A stretch of 64,000 nt of DNA from Clostridium_AI sp964409685 (GTDB taxonomy: Bacteria > Bacillota > Clostridia > Lachnospirales > Lachnospiraceae), in assembly GCA_964409685.1 (NCBI GenBank), contig CAYPEJ010000010.1:80239-144238 (forward strand), read 5' to 3'. Both the position numbers and the translations under genes were made by a program. The notes beneath the pieces were generated by a model. The model worked only from the letters and a program-made list of their open reading frames with translations, did not search any database and was not told the DNA's origin. Each line of letters starts with the position of its first letter. Position 1 is the stretch's first letter. Below are positions 1 to 7,290 of this stretch, one piece after another.

Positions 1-1
1 T

Positions 2-1966
2 CAGTACCAATATAATAACTTAAATCAATTATTGCAGACAACACAAGGAACATCTATTACAAAGTACAGTTACGATAAGCGAGGCAATCTGGTAGCAGTA
101 GAGGAAAACGGTGATATAACCCAGACGTATGCTTTTGATTCTACAAATAAGTTGACTAAGGCAGTGATACATAAAGGAAATCTAAGTGACAGTACTGCTG
201 GAAAAAAAGTTACAACCAAGTACACCTACGATGGCTCAGGTAATCGTATCAATGGAAAGGTGAGTACCGATGGCAGGGTAACAAGTAATACAACTTACGT
301 GATAGATCTAGAATCCCAATACAATAACATCATTATGGCAAAGGACAGTGTAAGTGGGGAAACATCCCAATTTACCTTTGCAGATGAAGTTATTAGTGTT
401 GAAACATCTGGAAACATAAGTTATTATAAAACAGATGAAAAGCACAGCGTAACGGATATATTAGATGCAACAGGTAGAGTACAGGCAGCTATCGAGTATG
501 ATGAATATGGTGGAATAGAAAATCCAGAAGTAGTAAGTATAGGTGGAAATGTTTTTGCATATACAGGACATGTATATGACGAAAATACAGGGCTATATTA
601 TGCCAAAGCAAGATACTACAATGCAGAAATTGGAAGATTTATCAGCAAAGACACCTACCTAGGAAATATAAAGGATCCGAATACATTGAATCCATATATT
701 TATGGGAATCAAAATCCATACAAATACACGGATCCAAGTGGACATATTGCAATTAGTGTGGTAGCAAAATTAGGAACTGGTGCACTATTTGACATGGGAA
801 TGCAGTTTGTAGCAAACTACTATTTCAATAGTAAAACGGCAGGTAAATTCAAAGCATCTTTTCATAGTATTAACTGGTGGCAAGTTACATCAGCAGGTGT
901 ACAGAATTTATTCCATGTTAAGAATAAAGCACTGGAAGCGGTAATAACAGGCTTTGGGGATGTTATCGTAAACTGGATGAAACAAGGTGAAAAATATAGT
1001 TGCGAAAAAGCATTACGTGATTTTGCAATGGGATTTTTGAGTGATATTGCTGCTCGATATGTCAGTAAGTTTGGAGCAAAAGCGGTAGCCAAGGGCATGA
1101 AAAAGATGGGAGTCAATCCAGCGAAGATAAAGAGATTAACTGGAGTTGACCTATCAGACAGCAAGTCAAGCGCTAAATCTAGTAGTACATCTCAATCGAA
1201 GACGAATAACAATAGACCAAAGGTTTCTGCAGGAGCATGTTTTGTAGCTGGAACGCAGATAAAAACAAGAGAAGGCAGTAAAAACATAGAAGACATCCGA
1301 TGCGGTGATTATGTGCTGGCGGAAGATCCAGAGACAGGGGAGCTTGCTTATAAGGAAGTTGTACAGACATTTGTAAGGGATACGGATAAGACAATCCATG
1401 TAAGAGCAGATGGAATCGAAATCGAGACAACAAGTGAGCATCCATTCTGGGTAGAAGGAAAAGGATTTGTTAGTGCGGATTCCCTACACCAAGGCGATGT
1501 ATTGCGTTTATCAACAGGCGAGAATGCAAGGGTAGAAAGTGTATGGGAAGAGGCACGAGAAGAAAAGGTACTGGTGTATAACTTTGAAGTGGAAGATTTT
1601 CATACATACTTTGTGTCGGAATTGGGCGTGTTGGTGCATAATTCTTGTAGCAACGGTGGTAAAACATCTGGTAAGCCTAATCAAGTACATCATTATGCTA
1701 CAAATAAAAGTAAGAAATATACCAGTCAATTTGAAGTTATTGCTAAGAAATATGGATTAGATTTAGATGATGAATGGAATAAAGAATTGATGCCACATCA
1801 AGGAAGACATCCATATGCCTATCATGATTACGTTCTTGATAATATGCAAAAATTTGATAAAATAGCAAATGGTGATATCAATAAGTTTTTGAAACTATAT
1901 GAACAAATGAAACAAAAAATTATTAGAAATCCAGAGATGTTATATAAGAATTATTGGAAAAAATAG
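2..1966 (+). CDS. Rhs/YD-repeat protein, C-terminal part, with Hint domain and AHH-type nuclease toxin (5' end outside window)
   Basis: The frame is open from base 2, so the gene starts upstream of the window; the TTG at 32 is only the first start-like codon. The visible part begins with YD repeats (YSYDKRGNL, YTYDGSGNRI), then the Rhs core signature (YDENTGLYYAKARYYNAEIGRFISKD, NPYIYGNQNPYKYTDPSGH), a hydrophobic linker, a Hint autoprocessing domain (first Cys in ACFVAGTQI at 1238, final HN at 1637-1642) and a tip of about 108 residues. The tip has VHHYATNKS and MPHQGRHPYAYHDYV, which match the AHH/HNH-like nuclease toxins. Known of the family: the Hint domain cleaves at its C-terminal HN and releases the toxin, which acts on neighbouring cells. 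The next gene is the likely immunity partner. The Rhs and Hint calls are firm; the nuclease call is by motif only. Confidence -1.
   Translation, partial: QYQYNNLNQLLQTTQGTSITKYSYDKRGNLVAVEENGDITQTYAFDSTNKLTKAVIHKGNLSDSTAGKKVTTKYTYDGSGNRINGKVSTDGRVTSNTTYVIDLESQYNNIIMAKDSVSGETSQFTFADEVISVETSGNISYYKTDEKHSVTDILDATGRVQAAIEYDEYGGIENPEVVSIGGNVFAYTGHVYDENTGLYYAKARYYNAEIGRFISKDTYLGNIKDPNTLNPYIYGNQNPYKYTDPSGHIAISVVAKLGTGALFDMGMQFVANYYFNSKTAGKFKASFHSINWWQVTSAGVQNLFHVKNKALEAVITGFGDVIVNWMKQGEKYSCEKALRDFAMGFLSDIAARYVSKFGAKAVAKGMKKMGVNPAKIKRLTGVDLSDSKSSAKSSSTSQSKTNNNRPKVSAGACFVAGTQIKTREGSKNIEDIRCGDYVLAEDPETGELAYKEVVQTFVRDTDKTIHVRADGIEIETTSEHPFWVEGKGFVSADSLHQGDVLRLSTGENARVESVWEEAREEKVLVYNFEVEDFHTYFVSELGVLVHNSCSNGGKTSGKPNQVHHYATNKSKKYTSQFEVIAKKYGLDLDDEWNKELMPHQGRHPYAYHDYVLDNMQKFDKIANGDINKFLKLYEQMKQKIIRNPEMLYKNYWKK
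446..1494 (+). repeat. 1.05-kb direct repeat, copy A (Rhs core to mid-Hint)
   Basis: This stretch reads base for base the same as 3148-4196 (offset 2702). Outside it the two genes differ clearly: the YD repeats upstream and the end of the Hint domain downstream have many changes. A sharply bounded identical tract between diverged flanks points to recent gene conversion or duplication. Confidence -1.
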
Positions 1967-1982
1967 TTAGGAGTTGTTAGAT

Positions 1983-2549
1983 ATGAAATATTATAAATTG
2001 ATTTATGATTATGATAATGATGATAATTTTATTAATTGCAGTATCGGATGTATTGGAGATATGAATGAATATGTAACGTCAAACGGAAAAATAATTAAGG
2101 ATTGGAAAGATGTTGTATTCAAATATCATTCTAATGAAGGTAATGTTATGTCAGATTATGTTGCAAATGTATACAGGTGGTTAATTGTGTCGAGTAATTT
2201 TTGTTTTTGGATTAATAAAATAGTATCAAGTACAAACATTCAGTATCTTCCAATTAAGTTAGTAGAAACTAATAGTGGCATCGAAGATGAAACATATAAA
2301 GTTGCAAATATATTAGATGTAGTTGATGCCCTAGATTTAGAACATTCTCAATATGATATTTTTGAATTGAATGATGAGAAGATTATTTCAGTAAAAAAGT
2401 ATGCATTAAAAGCTTCAGAAATTAAAGGACATGATATTTTTAGAATAAAAAATGATACAATACCCATTTTTATATCTGAGAGAATTAAAAAAAATATAGA
2501 AGAAAATGAATTATCGGGTTTTGCTTTTTTAGAAGTTTCAGTATATTAG
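1983..2549 (+). CDS. Imm11/DUF1629-like immunity protein
   Basis: 188 residues. The ATG at 1983 sits 9 bases after TTAGGAG (1967-1973), so it is preferred over an in-frame TTG at 1974. The protein opens YYKLIYDYD and carries the spaced motifs of the DUF1629/imm11 family: SNFCFWINKIVSS, IQYLPIKLV, YKVANILDVVDALD, GHDIFRIK, IPIFISERIKKNIEENELSGFAF. It lacks a signal peptide, so it is cytosolic. It starts 16 bases after the toxin gene ends, the usual toxin-immunity arrangement, and is inferred to neutralise the AHH-type toxin. Family assignment is from memory of the motif pattern. Confidence -1.
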   Translation: MKYYKLIYDYDNDDNFINCSIGCIGDMNEYVTSNGKIIKDWKDVVFKYHSNEGNVMSDYVANVYRWLIVSSNFCFWINKIVSSTNIQYLPIKLVETNSGIEDETYKVANILDVVDALDLEHSQYDIFELNDEKIISVKKYALKASEIKGHDIFRIKNDTIPIFISERIKKNIEENELSGFAFLEVSVY

Positions 2550-2634
2550 TTATAGTAATTATGATTATGCATTAAGACTTTGAACTACCTAAATTCTTTT
2601 TAAAGAATACAGTTTTTATTTTGAGTATGCAAGA

Positions 2635-4653
2635 ATGAGAACCTATACGTTTGACGAATTCAACAACCGTACGCAAAAGCAGGAAACTGAGAAGGAAACG
2701 ATTCAGTACACATATAGTAACCTAAATCAACTGGTAGAGACGACACAGGGAAATGCCATAACAACGTATCATTGTGATAAACGTGGAAATCTGACAGAAG
2801 TAAAGGTGAATGGTAATATAACCCAGACGTATGCTTTTGATTCTGCTAATAAGATGTCTAAGGCAGTAATTCGCAAAGGAAACCTAAGTGACAGTACTGC
2901 TGGAAAAACAGTTACAACCAAGTACACCTACGATGGCTCAGGTAATCGTATCAATGGAGTAGTGTATTCTGATGGTAAAATGACAAGTAATACAACGTAT
3001 CTTGTGGATTTGGAAACATCTAACAATAACATAATTCTGGCAAAGGACAGCGTAAGTGGGGAAGTATCCCAATTTACCTTTGCAGATGAAGTTATTAGTG
3101 TTGAATCATTTGGAAACATAAGTTATTATAAAACGGATGAAAAATATAGCGTAACGGATATATTAGATGCAACAGGTAGAGTACAGGCAGCTATCGAGTA
3201 TGATGAATATGGTGGAATAGAAAATCCAGAAGTAGTAAGTATAGGTGGAAATGTTTTTGCATATACAGGACATGTATATGACGAAAATACAGGGCTATAT
3301 TATGCCAAAGCAAGATACTACAATGCAGAAATTGGAAGATTTATCAGCAAAGACACCTACCTAGGAAATATAAAGGATCCGAATACATTGAATCCATATA
3401 TTTATGGGAATCAAAATCCATACAAATACACGGATCCAAGTGGACATATTGCAATTAGTGTGGTAGCAAAATTAGGAACTGGTGCACTATTTGACATGGG
3501 AATGCAGTTTGTAGCAAACTACTATTTCAATAGTAAAACGGCAGGTAAATTCAAAGCATCTTTTCATAGTATTAACTGGTGGCAAGTTACATCAGCAGGT
3601 GTACAGAATTTATTCCATGTTAAGAATAAAGCACTGGAAGCGGTAATAACAGGCTTTGGGGATGTTATCGTAAACTGGATGAAACAAGGTGAAAAATATA
3701 GTTGCGAAAAAGCATTACGTGATTTTGCAATGGGATTTTTGAGTGATATTGCTGCTCGATATGTCAGTAAGTTTGGAGCAAAAGCGGTAGCCAAGGGCAT
3801 GAAAAAGATGGGAGTCAATCCAGCGAAGATAAAGAGATTAACTGGAGTTGACCTATCAGACAGCAAGTCAAGCGCTAAATCTAGTAGTACATCTCAATCG
3901 AAGACGAATAACAATAGACCAAAGGTTTCTGCAGGAGCATGTTTTGTAGCTGGAACGCAGATAAAAACAAGAGAAGGCAGTAAAAACATAGAAGACATCC
4001 GATGCGGTGATTATGTGCTGGCGGAAGATCCAGAGACAGGGGAGCTTGCTTATAAGGAAGTTGTACAGACATTTGTAAGGGATACGGATAAGACAATCCA
4101 TGTAAGAGCAGATGGAATCGAAATCGAGACAACAAGTGAGCATCCATTCTGGGTAGAAGGAAAAGGATTTGTTAGTGCGGATTCCCTACACCAAGGAGAT
4201 GTGTTACGTTTATCAACAGGCGAGAATGCAAAGGTAGAACATGTATGGGAAGATGTACTGGAAGAAAAGGTACTGGTGTATAACTTTGAAGTGGAGGATT
4301 TTCATACATACTTTGTGTCGGAATTGGGCGTGTTGGTGCATAATACGTGTAGTTGGGGTGGAAGTGTATCTAAGTATTTAGAACAATTAGACAATTTGCC
4401 AGAAAATAAAGTAAATCATATTATCAATAGAAGTCAAAGGTTAGGGCATGACCATAAATGGGATTGTTTAGTTGAAGGAAAAGATTGGAGTAAGATTAAG
4501 AAAATTATTTGTAATGTTATGGAAAATGGAACCGAATATCCATCTGGTAGTGCAAGTTGTAAAGTAATGAAGATAAAAGGGTATGAAGTAGAAGTTCGCT
4601 TTAAAAGATTGTCAGATGGGACGGTTAGAATATCAGATGCTTTTGTAAGATAG
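2635..4653 (+). CDS. Rhs cassette lacking the N-terminal region: YD repeats, core, Hint domain and a second toxin tip
   Basis: 672 residues from the ATG at 2635; no good ribosome site precedes it and the long N-terminal part of an Rhs protein is missing, so this looks like a displaced cassette that reaches expression by recombination with the full gene to the left. Order: YD repeats, Rhs core, Hint (Cys at 3940, HN at 4339-4344), then a tip of about 105 residues. The tip has KVNHIINRSQRLGHDHKWDCL and GTVRISDAFV, a pattern I associate with small RNase-like polymorphic toxins (a BECR-type or type-35 toxin is possible), but I cannot fix the family. The toxin tip is unrelated to the one in the first gene, while core and Hint are near identical. 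The following gene is the likely immunity partner. Confidence -1.
   Translation: MRTYTFDEFNNRTQKQETEKETIQYTYSNLNQLVETTQGNAITTYHCDKRGNLTEVKVNGNITQTYAFDSANKMSKAVIRKGNLSDSTAGKTVTTKYTYDGSGNRINGVVYSDGKMTSNTTYLVDLETSNNNIILAKDSVSGEVSQFTFADEVISVESFGNISYYKTDEKYSVTDILDATGRVQAAIEYDEYGGIENPEVVSIGGNVFAYTGHVYDENTGLYYAKARYYNAEIGRFISKDTYLGNIKDPNTLNPYIYGNQNPYKYTDPSGHIAISVVAKLGTGALFDMGMQFVANYYFNSKTAGKFKASFHSINWWQVTSAGVQNLFHVKNKALEAVITGFGDVIVNWMKQGEKYSCEKALRDFAMGFLSDIAARYVSKFGAKAVAKGMKKMGVNPAKIKRLTGVDLSDSKSSAKSSSTSQSKTNNNRPKVSAGACFVAGTQIKTREGSKNIEDIRCGDYVLAEDPETGELAYKEVVQTFVRDTDKTIHVRADGIEIETTSEHPFWVEGKGFVSADSLHQGDVLRLSTGENAKVEHVWEDVLEEKVLVYNFEVEDFHTYFVSELGVLVHNTCSWGGSVSKYLEQLDNLPENKVNHIINRSQRLGHDHKWDCLVEGKDWSKIKKIICNVMENGTEYPSGSASCKVMKIKGYEVEVRFKRLSDGTVRISDAFVR
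3148..4196 (+). repeat. 1.05-kb direct repeat, copy B
   Basis: Second copy of 446-1494. Identity stops inside the Hint domain, at AAGGAGATGTG here against AAGGCGATGTA in copy A, before the toxin tip begins. It is the obvious substrate for homologous recombination that would swap toxin tips between the two genes. Confidence -1.
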
Positions 4654-4665
4654 GAGGATAATGAT

Positions 4666-5097
4666 ATGTATAATAAATTATACGATTTAATTATGAAAGT
4701 TGATTTTAAACAAGCGGAAAGAATTTTTATAAAAATGTCAGGTGAAGAACAAAGAGAGATAATTGAGCAATTGGTATATAATACAGAAAGCATGATTATT
4801 TATGCATTTGTTCAATATGTAAATGAAAAAAATGAAAATGTTGTGTTTCATGAAATACAATTTGATATATTAACGAATGCATTGTGCCATATTGAAGGGG
4901 CATATCAAATGGCACTATTTCATAATCAAAGATTAATAGAGATAGTGCCTGATTCTGTTAAATATTTGCAATGGATGCTATCGTTTTATGATGTCAAAGT
5001 TATTGATAAAGAAAAAGCATTAAGTATAACAAAGAAAATATTAAAAATTGATAGCGATAACATGATGGGGAAAAGTATGTTAGAAAGATTAGTTTAA
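4666..5097 (+). CDS. Putative immunity protein, helical (partner of the second toxin)
   Basis: 143 residues, ATG at 4666 preceded by GGAGG at about 4652-4656, 12 bases after the toxin gene ends. The sequence is predicted to be mostly helical, with a tetratricopeptide-like rhythm (HIEGAYQMALFHNQRLIEI, EKALSITKKILKID). There is no signal peptide. The function is inferred from position only: a small gene directly behind a polymorphic toxin tip. I do not recognise the immunity family with certainty. Confidence -1.
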   Translation: MYNKLYDLIMKVDFKQAERIFIKMSGEEQREIIEQLVYNTESMIIYAFVQYVNEKNENVVFHEIQFDILTNALCHIEGAYQMALFHNQRLIEIVPDSVKYLQWMLSFYDVKVIDKEKALSITKKILKIDSDNMMGKSMLERLV

Positions 5098-5110
5098 TTA
5101 TGGTTATACT

Positions 5111-5272
5111 TTAGGACTCCAAACAAAAAATAATTAAATCTATGTACTAATGATTACAGAAAGTATTAATATTAATGCGAATCAAGTATGACACAAGTTC
5201 CATTTTGGGCATGAATAAATCTATCTCCTATTCGTTCAAAAAGTGAATGATATGTAGGGGATAGATTTATTT
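5111..5272 (+). repeat. Cassette-junction repeat, copy 1 (about 160 bp, hairpin near its 3' end)
   Basis: Imperfect direct repeat with 6021-6184. It starts TTAGG.CTC, runs through TAATTAAATCTA, TATTAATATTAATGCG and AAGTATGACACAAGTTC, and ends in an inverted repeat: AAATCTATCTCCTA (5217-5230) pairs with TAGGGGATAGATTT (5255-5268) with one G-T wobble, and ATTC/GAAT pairs inside. Each copy lies directly before an eroded Hint-toxin cassette, so it marks the recombination junction. Confidence -1.
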
Positions 5273-5273
5273 C

Positions 5274-5377
5274 GTTTATCAACAGGCGAAAATGCAAGGG
5301 TAGAACATGTATGGGAAGAGAAAGTGCCTGTGTACAATTTTGAAGTGGAGGATTTTCATACATACTTTGTGTCGTAA
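5274..5377 (+). pseudogene. Hint-domain 3' fragment with nonsense codon
   Basis: Reads RLSTGENARVEHVWEE, then KVPVYNFEVEDFHTYFVS, then TAA (5375-5377), where both intact copies have GAA (S-E-LGVLVHN). It is thus the last third of a Hint domain, cut off at its 5' side by the junction repeat and closed by a single G-to-T change. No start codon or ribosome site precedes it. Confidence -1.
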
Positions 5378-5686
5378 TTGGGCGTGTTGGTGCATAATAC
5401 GTGTAGTAGTACAACAAAGAAAGTAAATATACCTAAGAACGTAGGGAGAAAGGCAAAGAAACTTAGTCCAGAAGCCAAAAAAGGGTATGAAAAAGCAATT
5501 AAAGCATTAGAAAGAGGAGATACCCGTGGGTTGAATGACCATTCATTAAGTGGTAATAGAAGTGGTCAGCGAGCTGTTGATATAAAAGGAACTGGTAAAG
5601 GACGTGGTGCAGGAAGAATTATATATGAATTTGGGGAAGATGGAGAGATTAATATTATTGAAATATTAACAGATCATAATTATTAA
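5378..5686 (+). CDS. Displaced toxin tip, RelE/BECR-like (silent cassette)
   Basis: Open for 102 codons after the nonsense codon; the possible starts (TTG, GTG) have no ribosome site, so it is probably silent unless moved behind an intact Hint domain. It begins GVLVHNTCSS, the end of Hint, followed by about 95 residues: Lys-rich helices, LNDHSLSGNRSGQRAVDIKG, GRGAGRIIYEFGEDG and IIEILTDHNY. The closing pattern (R.IYEF...I.I.EI..DHNY) resembles RelE-type ribonuclease toxins of the BECR fold. The next gene is the likely immunity partner. Confidence -1.
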   Translation: MGVLVHNTCSSTTKKVNIPKNVGRKAKKLSPEAKKGYEKAIKALERGDTRGLNDHSLSGNRSGQRAVDIKGTGKGRGAGRIIYEFGEDGEINIIEILTDHNY

Positions 5687-5702
5687 AGAGAGGTGTATGG
5701 AG

Positions 5703-6017
5703 ATGAAAATGAAACATTTAATAATTGAAGGATTTTGTGATGAAGATAGGAATTTAAATATATATCCATGTAATGGAACATTTAAATTGGGAGTTCATTG
5801 TTTTGAATGTTCAAAGTTTAGTTACACATTTTGTCCAAATGAAGTTGCAGTATCAGATGAAGAAGGAACAGTTGAAGATTGCATAGGTTTTGGAGGTGAT
5901 ATGGAACCAATTGAAACAGAAAAAAGGGAAAAATATATGGAAATGTGGAAAAGAATATGTAAAAAAAAGATAAATGAGGCATATGATGAATTTATGGACA
6001 AAATTAAGTATATTTAA
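5703..6017 (+). CDS. Putative immunity protein for the third toxin
   Basis: 104 residues from ATG 5703, which is 9 bases after AGAGAGG (5687-5693); the in-frame ATG at 5697 is only 3 bases away from it and less likely. Sequence features: a short beta-rich N-terminal half with Cys residues (YPCNGTFKLGVHCFECSKF), an acidic middle and a basic helical C-terminus. I do not recognise the family. The role is inferred from its position 16 bases behind a toxin tip. Confidence -1.
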   Translation: MKMKHLIIEGFCDEDRNLNIYPCNGTFKLGVHCFECSKFSYTFCPNEVAVSDEEGTVEDCIGFGGDMEPIETEKREKYMEMWKRICKKKINEAYDEFMDKIKYI

Positions 6018-6020
6018 TTT

Positions 6021-6184
6021 TTAGGCTCTAGACTAAAAAAATAATTAAATCTACTGTACTAACGATTGCTGAAAGCATTAATATTAATGCGAATCAAGTA
6101 TGACACAAGTTCAATTTTTGGTCTGAATGAATCTATCTCCTATTCGTTCAAAAAGTGAATGACATGTAGGGGATAGATTTATTT
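6021..6184 (+). repeat. Cassette-junction repeat, copy 2
   Basis: Second copy of 5111-5272, about 85-90% alike by eye. The hairpin arms are at about 6130-6142 and 6167-6180. The downstream junction differs from copy 1: here it joins the Hint gene much further 5', near PKVS.GACFVAG. Confidence -1.
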
Positions 6185-6592
6185 AGTTCAATATCAAATC
6201 GAAAAACACCAAAGGTTTCTGATGGAGCATGTTTTGTAGCTGGAACGCAGATAAAAACAAGAGAAGGTAGTAAAAACATAGAAGACATCCGATGCGGTGA
6301 TTATGTGCTGGCGGAAAATCCAGAGACAGGGAAGCTTGCTTATAAGGAAGTGGTGCAGACATTTGTAAGGGATACGGATAAGACAGTCCATGTAAGAGCA
6401 GATGGAATTGAAATCGAGACAACAAGTGTTGAACAATACTTGAGAAAGGCAGAAGGTTTTATGAAAAATTTAAGAGGTGCAAAAAAATATTTTGTTGATG
6501 GAGCAGTTAAGGGGGTTGTTAGATATGTGAAAAATGGAAAATATATTGACTTGGCACCTGATGGAACTATTGTGTCATTTGGAAGGAGGTAA
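6170..6592 (+). pseudogene. Fourth cassette: Hint domain cut in the middle and joined to another toxin tip
   Basis: The frame is open from 6170 but has no ATG/TTG start; the first GTG is at 6305. It encodes KTPKVSDGACFVAGTQI through VRADGIEIETTS as in the intact Hint domains, then jumps to VEQYLRKAEGFMKNLRGAKKYF and ends YIDLAPDGTIVSFGRR. The second half of Hint, including the HN cleavage site, is missing, so self-release cannot occur. The tip family is not recognised. A gene follows 6 bases later, so the toxin-immunity pairing is kept. Confidence -1.
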
Positions 6593-6598
6593 CATATA

Positions 6599-6916
6599 TT
6601 GGAATGGAAGAATATAAGAATTCAAGGAATTGCTCATATTGAGAAGTGTGTTGGAGAATTTGATATTATTGAAACTGCAAAGACACCTTACGGTAAATTT
6701 AAAGTGAAGATTTATGAAAAACAGAATGGTAGATATGTAGGATATACAAATTTACAATTAAAAGATGATGATGGATGTGCTTATCCAGGGGTTGGACATG
6801 GTACAACAGTAGAAGATACACTACAAGATACAATTGAGTATTTTTTAAAAATGATCGACGAAAAACAAGCTGTAAGAGAAGAAGATTTTGAAATTTCAGA
6901 TCTGTTTGATTTTTAA
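6599..6916 (+). CDS. Putative immunity protein for the fourth toxin
   Basis: 105 residues; TTG start at 6599, about 10 bases after GGAGG (about 6585-6589). No in-frame ATG lies near that site. The protein is cytosolic, with a beta-rich front (EFDIIETAKTPYGKFKVKIYE, YVGYTNLQLKDDDGCAYPGVGHG) and a helical tail (EDTLQDTIEYFLKMIDEK). Family not recognised; role inferred from its place directly after the toxin tip. Confidence -1.
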   Translation: MEWKNIRIQGIAHIEKCVGEFDIIETAKTPYGKFKVKIYEKQNGRYVGYTNLQLKDDDGCAYPGVGHGTTVEDTLQDTIEYFLKMIDEKQAVREEDFEISDLFDF

Positions 6917-7012
6917 GATTTGAAAATTTTTATCCCTATATCTCAATGTAAGAATATCTTGAATTTTGTCTGTATCATATACTTGCATTTTTATTAATAT
7001 TGCATAATCCAC

Positions 7013-7055
7013 CCTCCTTTTCTCCATACTAACCTTATCAATGGAAAAAAGGAGG
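7013..7055 (+). promoter_or_regulatory. Leader hairpin that pairs with the ribosome site of the DUF3787 gene
   Basis: CCTCCTTTTCTCCAT (7013-7027) and ATGGAAAAAAGGAGG (7041-7055) form a 15-base stem with one C-A mismatch and a 13-base loop. The right arm contains the whole Shine-Dalgarno GGAGG, 7 bases before the ATG at 7063, so the stem would hide it. Confidence -1.
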
Positions 7056-7062
7056 CGATTTT

Positions 7063-7275
7063 ATGATAAAGAACATCATGACAAACCATGACGAAATAGC
7101 TCAGAACCAAGTAGACAGCAATGAACGAATCCATAGCATCAAAAAAAAACGATCATCCGCAACCGAAGCATGGGCCAATCAAGCTGAAATGACTTCAAAC
7201 GCTAACGTATCTATCCCTAGTGTTGACGCAATTTCCGAAGCAAAAGACTGGGTTGATAACGGCAGTAAATTATAG
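7063..7275 (+). CDS. DUF3787 family small protein (spore-surface type)
   Basis: 70 residues, ATG at 7063, GGAGG at 7051-7055. The C-terminal half carries the family pattern EAWANQAEM, SNANVSIPSVDAISEAKDWVDNGSKL; this matches the DUF3787 family, which includes a Clostridioides difficile spore-surface protein. It is hydrophilic, without signal peptide or membrane segment. The gene ends 15 bases before nifJ, so the two are likely co-transcribed. Its ribosome site lies inside a hairpin, suggesting translational control. Function unknown. Confidence -1.
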   Translation: MIKNIMTNHDEIAQNQVDSNERIHSIKKKRSSATEAWANQAEMTSNANVSIPSVDAISEAKDWVDNGSKL

Positions 7276-7290
7276 CGAAAGGATGAGACT

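Noticed and set aside
862..1445. Minus-strand open frames inside the Rhs genes, repeated at 3564-4147
   Set aside because: They mirror the Rhs coding frame and appear twice only because the DNA is duplicated.
5111..6184. Short CRISPR-like array or IS copies in the cassette-junction repeats
   Set aside because: Only two copies, far apart, without spacers of fixed length and without any transposase sequence.
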